DNA of 64,000 nt, taken from NCBI GenBank assembly GCA_012295275.1, contig CM022677.1, positions 3,614,968-3,678,967 of the forward strand, written 5' to 3'. This document shows, one piece after another, positions 52,226-62,599 of this stretch. Positions within the stretch are counted from its first letter, which is position 1; the number at the start of each line of letters is the position of its first letter. Made by a program: the position numbers and the translations under genes. Source of the stretch: Chrysomallon squamiferum (lineage: Eukaryota > Mollusca > Gastropoda > Neomphalida > Peltospiridae). The notes under the pieces were generated by a model. That model worked only from the letters and a program-made list of their open reading frames with translations, was not told the origin of the DNA and searched no databases.

Positions 52226-52486
52226 ATGTTTGCATCAACATCGTCACATCATCATCATCACTGTCGTGTAAAACTGTCACTCAGACCCAGAGAGTTACAA
52301 CAGCTGTCGGCAGATTTCCCTTTCGTTTCAGATGTTCTGCCTGCATCGCCGCCGTCGAGGTTGTTATTTACTGAAGTGCAGGAATCATGTCCGCCATGTA
52401 GATTTGATCCCAAACAACAACAAAACCCCCCAAAAAGAAACAAGATAAAAAGTCAAGATGAACAAAACAATATTTTTCGTTTGTGA
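52226..52486 (+). CDS. Small open frame of unknown status
   Basis: An 86-codon frame in a stretch distinctly richer in C and G than its surroundings. It starts MFASTSSHHHHHCRVKLSLR and contains DVLPASPPSRLLFTEVQ. There is no known domain. It could be the first exon of a gene or a chance frame in a promoter-like island; the minus strand also has an ATGGCGGACATG there, like the start of the PPP1R15 leader. No donor is convincing. Confidence 0.2.
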   Translation: MFASTSSHHHHHCRVKLSLRPRELQQLSADFPFVSDVLPASPPSRLLFTEVQESCPPCRFDPKQQQNPPKRNKIKSQDEQNNIFRL

Positions 52487-53111
52487 CCGTCCACTAATAA
52501 AAATATTTCTCACTTTACTAATATTTTTGAATAATTCTAGCTAAAAATATATCATTCAAAACACAACACAAAATAATTTGAAACATTTATTAGAATAAGA
52601 AATCGAAGCTTAATAATAATAATAATAATCAAGATTCGACTTGTACCGCATAAATGAACTAGAGCTTAAATATGTTTGAAACGGCGCCATTTAAAAATGT
52701 GTTCATCACTGAGTACGTAGACAGTTTGATACACAAACAAACAAATAAGTAGTCAGTTATACATTTTATTTTACACAATGATTTATTCGAATAGATTTAA
52801 AAATACAGTGTTTATATCTCTCACTGTTTTACAGTGTGCAATATGAAACACGGAACAATATGATAGTGCCGCATGAGTAGTCTCCCTTTTTATTTTACCA
52901 ATGTCATAACATTAGAAAAAAAAAATTAAAAAAAAAAAATAATAAAAATGTTTTTATTATTATTTATCTCTAATAGATCAAGTCGTAAAAGTTGCATTAG
53001 GTTCATCTGTTCTTAAATAAATAATTTGTTAAGTAAATATATGTATTAAACTGTGATATCGGTATTAACTTCTAATTCTCTTTTCGTAAATATTAATTTT
53101 AACTGCTTTTA

Positions 53112-54470
53112 TTTATTTATTTATTTATTTATTTAGATGTAACCGAACCCGAAAGGTCAGTCTGCTTCACGAAGTACCGAAGCGATCGATATCAGGGAGA
53201 ACTGGTAAAGAGACTTCACGTGCATGGCTGTGTTAACCGGTTTCGTCATCACCACTGAAAGTGTTGCAAAGCCTATTTAAGAGAGGACGGAAACCTTCTT
53301 CTTTGATAGTCTTCGTTTTATCATTTTTGTCGCCCTTATTCATTTAACAGACATGGCCAACACACGACGCACTTTAAAATTGGAAGAACGTATTTAGCTG
53401 TTAACAATTATTATTTGTCGGAGAGGAGTTATAAAAATGTTACTGATCATTGGAATGAATCGTTTGATACACCACCTCCATCAAAATCGTCAGTCTACGA
53501 ATTGGTACAAAAATTCAAACTAACTGGCAACGTCGCCGACGCGTATAAACCTGGTGCACCAAGAACAATGAGGACAGTTGCCAACCAGGAATTAGTAGCA
53601 TCATCATACGTCAACAGCCTCGCAAATCCCAGAGACGTGCTTCTGCAGAGCTGCGCATATCACGATCGTCTTTACAACGCATCACGTCAGATATTAGCTT
53701 GCACCCATATCGTCCGCGGGAACTCCAGGCTCTTAACGAAGATGACGGAGACAGACGTCTTCAATTTTGTGAGTCTTTTGTGGGTTATTGTGAAGATTTT
53801 CCAGACACATTATCTGGTCAGATGAAGCCTGCTTCAAATTAAACGGACGGGTGAATCGACATAATTGTGTTTATTGGTCAGATTCAAATCCACATGAGAT
53901 ATTGCAACGTGAACTCAGTTTGCCTGGTGTCACTGCTTGGGGTGGCCTTTGTAGTTCTGGATTAATTGGCCCATTTTTCTTTGATAACACAGTGACGACG
54001 GAGTCATATCTAAAAATGTTAAATGAAAAGTTGTGGCCTATAGTGTCCAAACGTGACGATTGTGCTGATTTGTACTTTCAGCAGGATGGCGCCCCTGCTC
54101 ATTATGCTGTATCTGTTCGAAAGTGGCTTGATGAACATTTCCCAGGTAGATGGATAGGCCGCCGTGGTGCCGTGGAATGGCCTGCAAGGTCTCCAGACTT
54201 CTTTCTCTGGGTAGTACTCAAAAATAAGGTGCTCACCGATAAACCAAAGACTCTCAATGATCTCAAACAGAGCATCATAATCGCATGTAAAGATATTACT
54301 CCGGAAATGTGCAAAAAAGTAACTGAATCAACCATTGTCATCACTTGTATTACAAATAATGGTTTGCATTTTGAACATTTGCTGTAACTATATGAACTAA
54401 AATTTGTTTCATTTAACTGTAACTTTTCATAACAATTCAGGTTCGGTTACATCTGGGCCACCCTGTATAT
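53112..54470 (+). mobile_element. Tc1/mariner-type element, left terminus eroded
   Basis: AGATGTAACCGAACCCGAA at 53135-53153 and its complement at 54436-54454 (TTCAGGTTCGGTTACATCT) are inverted, 18 of 19. At the right the terminus continues GGGCCACCCTGTA, as expected for a mariner end adjoining TA. At the left the outer 13 or so bases are replaced by a TTTA microsatellite (about 53110-53134). The right edge runs directly into a TA microsatellite. Confidence 0.82.
53353..54387 (+). pseudogene. Mariner-like transposase, decayed
   Basis: The start is probably MANTRRTLKLEERI at 53353, followed at once by TAG where the family has Trp, and by a frame slip into 53415-53825. That part holds the paired helix-turn-helix (PSKSSVYELVQKFKLTGNV). 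Near 53740 the expected peptide NEDDGDRRLQFCESF is in another frame, and a one-base loss before IIWSDEACFKLNG shifts it again. The 53851-54387 part contains LYFQQDGAPAHY, with the second catalytic acid, then GRRGAVEWPARSPDFFLW. In relatives about five residues (LSPLD-like) stand between SPD and FFLW, so there is a small deletion at the third acidic motif. One early stop, about three frame slips and this deletion make it non-functional. Confidence 0.88.
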
Positions 54471-54599
54471 ATATATATATACATACATATACACAAATAA
54501 TTATATATACACCCCTCCACACACACACATACATATTCTCACACATATCACAGTAAATGTTTTCTTAAATACACGTACTTTAAAAATATTATAAATAAA

Positions 54600-54637
54600 T
54601 AATAATAAAAATAAATAAATAAATAAGAAGAAGAATG

Positions 54638-54717
<80 letters not shown>

Positions 54718-54720
54718 AAC
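54600..54720. repeat. AAT and AAAT microsatellite
   Basis: About 27 AAT units with AAATAAATAAAT edges; the source of Leu and Tyr-run artefact frames. Confidence 0.96.
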
Positions 54721-54789
54721 ATGGATAATTTTGAAAGTATTATTAAATTTTGCTTTCAGGAACATCAGTATTCATTATAGTTTTTTCAG

Positions 54790-57665
54790 ATCGCAGATAC
54801 CAGATTAATAGCAGTGCAGTCTGTCTTCTGATTGGCTTAGAGTCAACAATAGTCTACGATTCTGAAAATCCGATTGGCTAAGAATTCTCGGTAGTCGGTG
54901 GGGGGAAACAAAACAACACTAGTTAGCAGTTGACCTTTCATCATTCCAGTTATAAATAACTTTTATTTTACACAAATAAATAAGTAATGTATTTATAGTT
55001 ATTAATATTATATTATTTACCTTTATTTTTATTTTAAAGATTACATCTATAAAGTAATTTAAAGAATATATAACTCAGTCAATAAATAACACCATACGGC
55101 GATAATGACCTTCATAATAAATAGGAAAGGAATGATACAGTATTTATTACAGACAGCAGACACCGGATTAATAGCAGTGCAAACAGTTTAGATACCGATC
55201 ACCTGATTATTACAGACAGCAGACACATTAATAGCAGATACACCGGATTAATAGCAGTGCAAACAGTTTTTAGATACCGATCACCTGATTATTACAGACA
55301 GCAGACACCGGATTAATAGCAGTGCAAACAGTTTAGATACCGATCACCTGATTATTACAGACAGCAGACACCGGATTAATAGCAGTGCAAACAGTTTAGA
55401 TACCGATCACCTGATTATTACAGACAGCAGACACCGGATTAATAGCAGTGCAAACAGTTTAGATACCGATCACCTGATTATTAGACAGATACCGATCACC
55501 TGATTATTACAGACAGCAGACACCGGATTAATAGCAGTGCAAACAGTTTAGATACCGATCACCTGATTATTACAGACAGCAGACACCGGATTAATAGCAG
55601 TAAAACAGTTTAGATACCGATCACCAAACAGTTTAGATACCGATCATCACCTGATTATTACAGACAGCAGACACCGGATTAATAGCAGTGCAAACAGTTT
55701 AGATTATTACAGACAGCAGACACCGGATTAATAGCAGTGCAAACAGTTTAGATACCGATCACCTGATTATTAATAGAAACAGTTTAGATACCGATCACCT
55801 GATTATTACACCAGACACCGGATTAATAGCAGTGCAAACAGTTTAGATACCGATCACCTGATTATTACAGACAGCAGACACCGGATTAATAGCCGATCAC
55901 CTGATTATTACAAACAGTTTAGATACAGTTTAGATACCGATCACCTGATTATTACAGACAGCAGACACCGGATTAATAGCAGTTTTAGATACCGATCACC
56001 TGATTATTACAGACAGCAGACACCGGATTAATAGCAGTGCAAACAGTTTAGATACCGATCACCTGATTTTACAGATTACCAAACAGAGATACCGATCACC
56101 TGATTATTACAGACAGCAGACACCGGATTAATAGCAGTGCAAACAGTTTAGATACCGATCACCTGATTATTACAGACAGCAGACACCGGATTAATAGCAG
56201 TGCAAACAGTTTAGATACCGATCACCTGATTATTACAGACAGCAGACACCGGATTAATAGCAGTAGATAAACAGTTTAGATACCGATCACCTGATTATTA
56301 CATTAATAGACAAACAGTTTAGATACCGATCACCTGATTATTACAGACCAGACACGGATTAATAGCAGTGCAAACAGTTTAGATACCGATCACCTGATTA
56401 TTACAGACAGCAGACACCGGATTAATAGCAGTGCAAACAGTTTAGATACCGATCACCTGATTATTACAGACAGCAGACACCGGATTAATAGCAGTGCAAA
56501 CAGTTTAGATACCGATCACCTGATTATTACAGACATTACACCGGATTAATAGGAGTGCAAACAGTTTAGATACCGATCACCTGTTTAGATACCGATACCG
56601 ATCACCTGATTATTACAGACAGCAGACACCGGATTAATAGCAGTGCAAACAGTTTAGATACCGATCACCTGATTATTACAGACAGCAGACACCGGATTAA
56701 TAGCAGTGCAAACAGTTTAGATACCGATCACCTGATTATTATTAAAACAGTTTAGATACCGATACAGATTATTACAGACAGATTAATGATATTACACCGG
56801 ATTAATAGCAGTGCAAACAGTTTAGATACCGATCACCTGATTATTACAGACAGCAGACACCGGATTAATAGCAGTGCAAACAGTTTAGATACCGATCACC
56901 TGATTATTACAGACAGCAGACACCGGATTAATAGCAGTGCAAACAGTTTAGATACCGATCACCTGATTATTACAGACAGCATCACCTGATTATTACACCG
57001 GATTAATAGCAGTGCAAACAGTTTAGATACCGATCACCTGATTATTAGATAAACCGATCACCTGATTATTACAGACAGCAGACACCGGATTAATAGCAGT
57101 GCAAACAGTTTAGATACCGATCACCTGATTATTACAGACAGCAGACACCGGATTAATAGCAGTGCAAACAGTTTAGATACCGATCACCTGATTATTACAG
57201 ACATTACACCGGATTAATAGCAGTTTAGATACAAATTAGTTTAATATAAACCCGATCACCTGATTATTACAGACAGCAGACACCGGATTAATAGCAGTGC
57301 AAACAGTTTAGATACCGATCACCTGATTATTACAGACAGCAGACACCGGATTAATAGCAGTGCAAACAGTTTAGATACCGATCACCTGATTATTACAGAC
57401 AGCAGACACCGGATTAATAGCAGTGCAAACAGTTTAGATACCGATCACCTGATTATTATTAATAGCAGTGCAAACAGTTTAGATACCGATCACCTGATTA
57501 TTACAGACAGCAGACACCGGATTAATAGGAGTGCAAACAGTTTAGATACCGATCACCTGATTATTACAGACAGCAGACACCGGATTAATAGCAGTGCAAA
57601 CAGTTTAGATACCGATCACCTGATTGGCTCAGACTCTACAGTTATCTATGATACAGAAAATCCGA
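54790..57665. repeat. 63-bp satellite array (about 40 full and partial units) bracketed by related flanks
   Basis: Unit: ATTATTACAGACAGCAGACA, then CCGGATTAATAGCAGTGCAA, then ACAGTTTAGATACCGATCAC, then CTG. Many units are cut and rejoined at short microhomologies (for example near 55490, 55620, 55905, 56070, 56585, 56755). At the left, 54786-54880 holds one diverged unit half followed by CTGATTGGCTTAGAG and CTGAAAATCCG. At the right, the last unit runs into CTGATTGGCTCAGAC and CAGAAAATCCG (57621-57663). The array therefore seems to have grown inside an older duplication. Because 63 is a multiple of three, short repeat-coded frames appear; they are not genes. Confidence 0.94.
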
Positions 57666-58094
57666 AAAAATAATAATAAGAAGAAGAAAAAAAAAAGATT
57701 TAAAAAAAAAGATAAAAAAGTAATTAGCAGGTGCCCCGTTCATAATTCCACTAATAAATAACTTTTATTTGTTTATTTATTTATTTATTGAGGATCATCA
57801 TCATGATTATTATTATTACCATCATCAACATCATCATCACCAGTATTATTATTACACCTCAGCTTTTTTAATCAAACGTTTTTCGAACATTTTCATATTT
57901 GGTCTTATTATTTATTGAGGAATCGTTTAAATTTGCGTCCAAAATTAACTACCTGCACTTTTCTACTTTAAAATGTGTTTTTAAATATGCTTCCAAATTC
58001 AAATAAAAAGTATACGATACAAAAATAATTCCAAGTTGATTTCTAATTTTATTTATAAACTAAAATAAATTTAACAGTGATAAATGATAAGTAG

Positions 58095-58182
58095 TACTGT
58101 TAGAAGTAGTGCTAGAAGTAGTGTTAGAAGTAGTGTTAGAAGTAGTGTTAGAAGTAGTGTTAGAAGTAGTGTTAGAAGTGTT
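58095..58182. repeat. 15-bp GTTAGAAGTAGT-type minisatellite
   Basis: Units AAGTAGTGTTAG repeated about seven times. An AAAC/AAAT-rich block (58340-58455) follows. Otherwise 57700-58780 has no supported gene. Confidence 0.9.
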
Positions 58183-58787
58183 ATTGGCAGTAGTACTAGT
58201 GTAGTGGTGGAGGTAATTAAAGTAGCAATGTCATTACTAGGTAAATTAATTTAATAATTAATATTAATTATAATTAAAATGTAACGTTAAATTTAATTCT
58301 TTCCACTTAATTATGTTTATCAGATTTATTGTAAAAGAGCCAAACAAACAAACAAACAACCAAATAAATAAACAAATAAACAAACAAACAAACACACAAA
58401 TAGATTAACACATAAACAAACACACAAACAAACAAATAAACAAATAAACAAACAATTGAGTAAGTAAATAATATAAAATCTCTAACAAATCTAAAAAAAA
58501 AAAAACACACATAAAAACATATACACGTATAAAAATGAAAAATAGATATTTAATAAGAATTAAAATAAAGAAACGACGCAGCTGACAAATACTTCAAGGG
58601 AAGGTTCAAGCGCATAAACACTGTTTTTAATAAAGCAAAAGTTTGCTTGAAGTTTAAAACAATAAAGACGAGAAATAAATAAATAAACATGTTATTTAAA
58701 AAATAAATATGAAAAATAAATAAATAAATAAATAAACCAGACAACGGAATATTATTAACTTTTATTGTTTTAAAATCAGTGCTAGCG

Positions 58788-58794
58788 TGACGTC
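58788..58794 (+). promoter_or_regulatory. CRE/ATF-like site upstream of PPP1R15
   Basis: GTGACGTCG contains TGACGTC, the core bound by CREB/ATF factors. It lies about 50 bases upstream of the first upstream ATG. Vertebrate GADD34 is induced through an ATF/CRE element near its promoter, so the placement is suggestive. A CACGTG E box at 58852-58857 lies within the transcribed leader. A 22-base T-run separates site and leader. The transcription start itself is not known. Confidence 0.45.
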
Positions 58795-58839
58795 GAGTTG
58801 TAAATGTTTTTTTTTTTTTTTTTTTAAAGATGTAAACAG

Positions 58840-59299
58840 ATGGCGTTGACTCACGTGGTCAAGATGGCGGACATGGTAAGTTTAAAAATAATATTCCTTC
58901 AATTTCTGTTTACTGTAATCGTTTCGCAATATGACATTTGTCACTTGGATGCTGAATTTAGAAAATAGAACGAGTTTTCGTCAAACTTCTACTGCTTAAA
59001 GTTGTCTGCAGAGTATTTTATGTTAAACTTCGAAGTTTCCTTCTCTCTAAACGCGTCCTAAACATGGATATTTACAGATATTTGTAAGTAAAGTTTATCA
59101 CAATATATTCATTAGTTTTCTTTCAATGTTAAGTTATTGATACAGGATGAAAGTGCCATGTCAGGACTTTATAAAAAGTTGAACTATAATTAATTTTCAC
59201 CAGTCATATTGGAAAGTAATAAAAACAATATTTTAATAGGGGAAAAAAAAAAACAAAACAATAATAATACTTATTAAAAAAAAAAAAAAAAAAAAAAAC

Positions 59300-59330
<31 letters not shown>

Positions 59331-59888
59331 CAATAAAAAAAAATAATACAAGGCAGTCGGTCTGCAAGTGGCAGTTTAAATACAGTTTCATCTATTTTTA
59401 TTTCAGATTGGTATTGAAACAAGTGGCAGTTTAAATACAGTTTCATCTGTCTGTATTTCAGATTGGTATTGAAACAGGTGGCAGTTTAAATACAGTTTCA
59501 TCTCTCTTTATTTCAGATTGGTATTGAAACAAGTGGCAGTTTAAATACAGTTTCATCTGTCTGTATTTCAGATTGGTATTGAAACAGGTGGCAGTTTAAA
59601 TACAGTTTCATCTCTCTTTATTTCAGACTGGTATTGAAACAAGTGGCAGTTTAAATACAGTTTCATCTATCTTTATTTCAGACTGGTATTGAAACAAGTG
59701 GCAGTTTAAATACAGTTTCATCTATCTTTATTTCAGACTGGTATTGAAACAAGTGGCAGTTTAAATACCGTTTCATCTATCTTTATTTCAGACTGGTATT
59801 GAAACAAGTGGCAGTTTAAATACCGTTTCATCTATCTTTATTTCAGATTGGTATTGAAACAGCTGGGTGTTTAGAAGGACTTCATTAA
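58840..59888 (+). promoter_or_regulatory. Spliced upstream ORF in the PPP1R15 leader
   Basis: Exon 1 contains two in-frame ATGs (58840 and 58864) and ends at 58875 (CGGACATG) before a strong GTAAGT donor. Spliced to the last acceptor (AG at 59845-59846), the frame continues IGIETAGCLEGLH and stops at TAA 59886-59888, 15 bases before the main ATG. The peptide is 17 or 25 residues depending on the start. Upstream ORFs that let translation rise when eIF2alpha is phosphorylated are known for vertebrate GADD34 and CReP and for the fly gene. The short spacing would make normal reinitiation inefficient, consistent with repression in unstressed cells. Confidence 0.55.
59369..59868 (+). repeat. 55-bp tandem repeat that multiplies the PPP1R15 splice acceptor nine times
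   Basis: Units read GTGGCAGTTTAAATACAGTT, TCATCTATCTTTATTTCAG, then A(T/C)TGGTATTGAAACA. TTTATTTCAG or its close variant ends at 59406, 59461, 59516, 59571, 59626, 59681, 59736, 59791 and 59846. The last one borders the coding exon. Period 55 is not a multiple of three, so the use of an upstream acceptor would alter where the upstream ORF ends. Confidence 0.93.
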
Positions 59889-59903
59889 CCTTTCAGAAGA
59901 AAA

Positions 59904-61241
59904 ATGCGAAGGAATTTGTGTTTAGATAGTGATTCAATGTCAAACCTGCAGCATGGTGACAAGACAGCTTGTAAGAAGAGAAAAGACGATGTATTGTGTA
60001 CAGACAGATGTTCATCTAGTCAGGTTTGTGCTGTGGACAATGATCCACATGACAACACAGACAATCAGCTCGATGAAATGAAAAAAGATAAAACTGGTAA
60101 AACAGGCTCACAGATACAAAGTGGTAAAAAGAAAACAAAGTCGAGTTCTTGTTCAGAACTGGAGGTGGCATCAATGAACTGCATGGCAGATGTTAGAGAT
60201 GCTGATTTTGACAAATCTGTGAATTCTCTTGTCACAGGAGTCACTCGAATGAAACTGGATAATGTTAGTACTTGCAAAGCTGAAGGTAAATCTCAGAGAG
60301 CGGCTGCTCAAGTGACAGACGTCAGTGACATCCTCTCAGTTAGAAGAAAGCGCAAGAAGGGCAGACACTCAGCTGAAAAGCAGAGGAAAAGACGACGTCA
60401 AAAAACTAAGTTGTCCGATTCATCGACCAAGTCTGCTGATGGTTGTGATATTGACAACAAAAATTCTCAGTCCTGCTGCAAAGCATCATCAAAGTGCCAA
60501 AACGAATGTTGTAAAACACAGTTTGGAAGCAGCACCATAGATACCATCTTAGGATTACATTCCACACCCAGCAACTGGACTGACTGTTTTGGTGAAGATG
60601 ACAGCTGTGAGTTCAGTCACACAGATACCACCTTAGGATTACATTCCACACCTAGCTACTGGAGTAACCGTTTTAGTGAAGATGACAGCTGTGAGTTCAG
60701 TCACACAGATACCACCTTAGGATTACATTCCACGCCTAGCTACTGGAGTAACCGTTTTAGTGAAGATGACAGCTGGGAGTTCAGTGACGTAGATATCATT
60801 TTAGGATTATATTCGTCACCTAGCAACTGGACTGACAGTTTTAGTGAAGATGACAGCTGGGAGTTCAGTGACGTAGAAGCAACCGCCCCTCAGTACAGTC
60901 TTAACCACACCCCAGTGTCACCTGGGTCTCCTAGCAGCAGCAGGCCTAGCATTGACGCAGTCAACTTGGCCTGGAATCAACAGACAACTACACGTGCTGC
61001 AGCTCAGTCTCGCAGTAAACAGTGCAAGAAGGTACGTTTCAGTGAAGACAAACTTGTCACTGTACACCCTATGATTGTGTGGCGTTACGCATACCAGTCC
61101 AGCAGAAAAGGGCCATGGCAACAATTTGCCAGAGACAGAATGCGTTTCAGACGAAGAATAAAGGAAAGTGAAAAAACTTTAGCTCCTATTCTTGATGCAA
61201 ACCACAGAGCTAGTGTCTACAAACGTTACCACTCAGTCTAA
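59904..61241 (+). CDS. PPP1R15: PPP1R15 homologue (GADD34/CReP), PP1 regulatory subunit for eIF2alpha
   Basis: A 445-aa protein in one long exon. The C-terminus is diagnostic: KVRF at 376-379 is the RVxF motif that docks protein phosphatase 1; then VTVHPMIVWRYAY (386-397) and GPWQQFARDRMRFRRRI (403-419) match the conserved PPP1R15 core that engages PP1, G-actin and eIF2alpha, with Trp 393 and Trp 405. In animals this subunit directs PP1 to dephosphorylate eIF2alpha and ends the integrated stress response. The N-terminal 210 residues are polar and Cys-rich, with a strongly basic block at about 148-170 (RRKRKKGRH, KQRKRRRQK). Residues 213-324 are four 28-aa repeats built on ILGLHSTPS-W and FSEDDS-EFS, a feature like the acidic repeats of vertebrate GADD34 but with a different unit. 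No membrane anchor is evident. The start at 59904 is the first ATG after the upstream ORF. The 3' UTR holds AATAAA at 61595-61600. Confidence 0.93.
   Translation: MRRNLCLDSDSMSNLQHGDKTACKKRKDDVLCTDRCSSSQVCAVDNDPHDNTDNQLDEMKKDKTGKTGSQIQSGKKKTKSSSCSELEVASMNCMADVRDADFDKSVNSLVTGVTRMKLDNVSTCKAEGKSQRAAAQVTDVSDILSVRRKRKKGRHSAEKQRKRRRQKTKLSDSSTKSADGCDIDNKNSQSCCKASSKCQNECCKTQFGSSTIDTILGLHSTPSNWTDCFGEDDSCEFSHTDTTLGLHSTPSYWSNRFSEDDSCEFSHTDTTLGLHSTPSYWSNRFSEDDSWEFSDVDIILGLYSSPSNWTDSFSEDDSWEFSDVEATAPQYSLNHTPVSPGSPSSSRPSIDAVNLAWNQQTTTRAAAQSRSKQCKKVRFSEDKLVTVHPMIVWRYAYQSSRKGPWQQFARDRMRFRRRIKESEKTLAPILDANHRASVYKRYHSV
60540..60875 (+). repeat. 84-bp coding tandem repeat, four units, inside PPP1R15
   Basis: Units start at 60540, 60624, 60708 and 60792, each GATACCA-CTTAGGATTACA-like and ending in the codons for EFSH/DT or EFSDV. 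Units two and three are nearly identical at DNA level; the fourth is the most diverged. The length keeps frame. Each unit codes an acidic DDS core next to a Trp and could be a binding module, as vertebrate GADD34 repeats bind eIF2alpha. Confidence 0.93.
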
Positions 61242-61289
61242 ACTCTACATATGTTACTGATATTTTTGTCTCTTTGTATTTTGAAAATG

Positions 61290-61510
61290 TACCTTTGTTT
61301 GCGTTATTACTTTGCATGATTACTTTGTTTGCATTATTACTTTGCATGATTACTTTGTTTGCATTATTACTATGTTTGCATTATTTGTTGCATGATTACT
61401 TTGTTTGCATTATTACTATGTATGATTACTTTGTTTGCATGATTACTTTGCGTGATTACTTTGTTTGCATGATTACTTTGTTTGCATGATTACTTTGTTT
61501 GCATTATTAT
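61290..61510. repeat. Tandem GATTACTTTGTTTGCATTATT-type repeat, about nine units
   Basis: Unit about 22-24 bp in the 3' UTR of PPP1R15, alternating GCATTATTACTTT and GCATGATTACTTT. Close to the stop codon, so it is probably transcribed. Confidence 0.9.
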
Positions 61511-62285
61511 CGGTACGACGGCAATGACTTTGGCAATAATAGAAATAATAATAGTAATATATTTTGAAATGTTCACATTAAGAAAGCAGTTGTTAATAAA
61601 GAGCTCTAAACAGCAATGAGAAGTTCATTTATAACATCAAAAACAACTCCGTTACGACGGCTCAGAGAATTAATACAAATAATAAAATATTTTAATATAG
61701 CGTGCGAACTGTAAGAAATGAGGAAACAATAAAATGAGCGAAAGATTAATGAGAATAACAATAGAAATAATAATATATTCTGAAACGGGAACTGCATACT
61801 AAGAAAGTAAGAATAATAGTTAATAAAAAGCTCTAAACAACGATGAGAAATACTCGAAGAACGTTAGGAACAACGCCGTTACGACGGCAATTACTGAGTG
61901 AATTAACAGAAATGGTAATAATATGTTTTAATATAGATTGCGCACTGTCAGAAAGTAAGAATAATAGTTACTAAAACGTGAAAAAGAATAATAAGAAGTA
62001 CATCAAATCGTCAAGAACAACGCAGATACGACAACAACGTCGCCAACATTAACAGTAATGATAAAAATATATTTTCATTCAGGATACGCACGCTCATTAA
62101 TAAGAGTAAAAGTTAATAAATGGCGAAAGAGAAAACCGAGAAGTACACGAACAACAACGTTAGGAGTCACGTCTTTACGACGACAGCTACGGAGACACAA
62201 GTACTAACAATATATTTTAATATAGGGTGAGATTAACAGAATCACATATTGTGAAATAGCACGTGACACTACGGAGACAGAAATA
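61505..62285. repeat. Old, diverged satellite-like array
   Basis: A motif of the type AACAACGCCGTTACGACGGC followed by AATAATA-TATTTTAATATAG and then AAGAATAATAGTTA recurs about five times (cores near 61514, 61654, 61880, 62035, 62176) with spacing of about 140-225 bp. Divergence is high. No coding frame. Confidence 0.65.
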
Positions 62286-62311
62286 CAGAATGCACACACT
62301 AATAACATGTT

Positions 62312-62334
62312 GTTATTATTATTATTATTATTAT

Positions 62335-62381
<47 letters not shown>

Positions 62382-62457
62382 ATAGTAATAATACATTGTA
62401 ATACAGAATGCATCCACTAATAAAATGTTGGACATTCATTTCAAATGTTATTATTAA

Positions 62458-62519
<62 letters not shown>

Positions 62520-62520
62520 T
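62312..62520. repeat. Two AGT trinucleotide microsatellites in a duplicated setting
   Basis: AGT arrays at 62336-62382 and 62459-62519 are separated by ACAGAATGCA-CCACTAATAA, which also precedes the first array (62286-62306), so array plus flank was duplicated once. Confidence 0.9.
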
Positions 62521-62599
62521 GCTAGATGTATTTATTTTCACGTTTAACATAATCTTTACAGGGACCATTATCATCATTTATTACTATTATTAAAATGCT

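Noticed and set aside
54790-57640. CRISPR-like alternation of repeat and spacer
   Set aside because: The whole unit is repeated, with no unique spacers, and the window is eukaryotic. The same reasoning applies to the arrays at 27.2, 43.9-47.3 and 50.3 kb.
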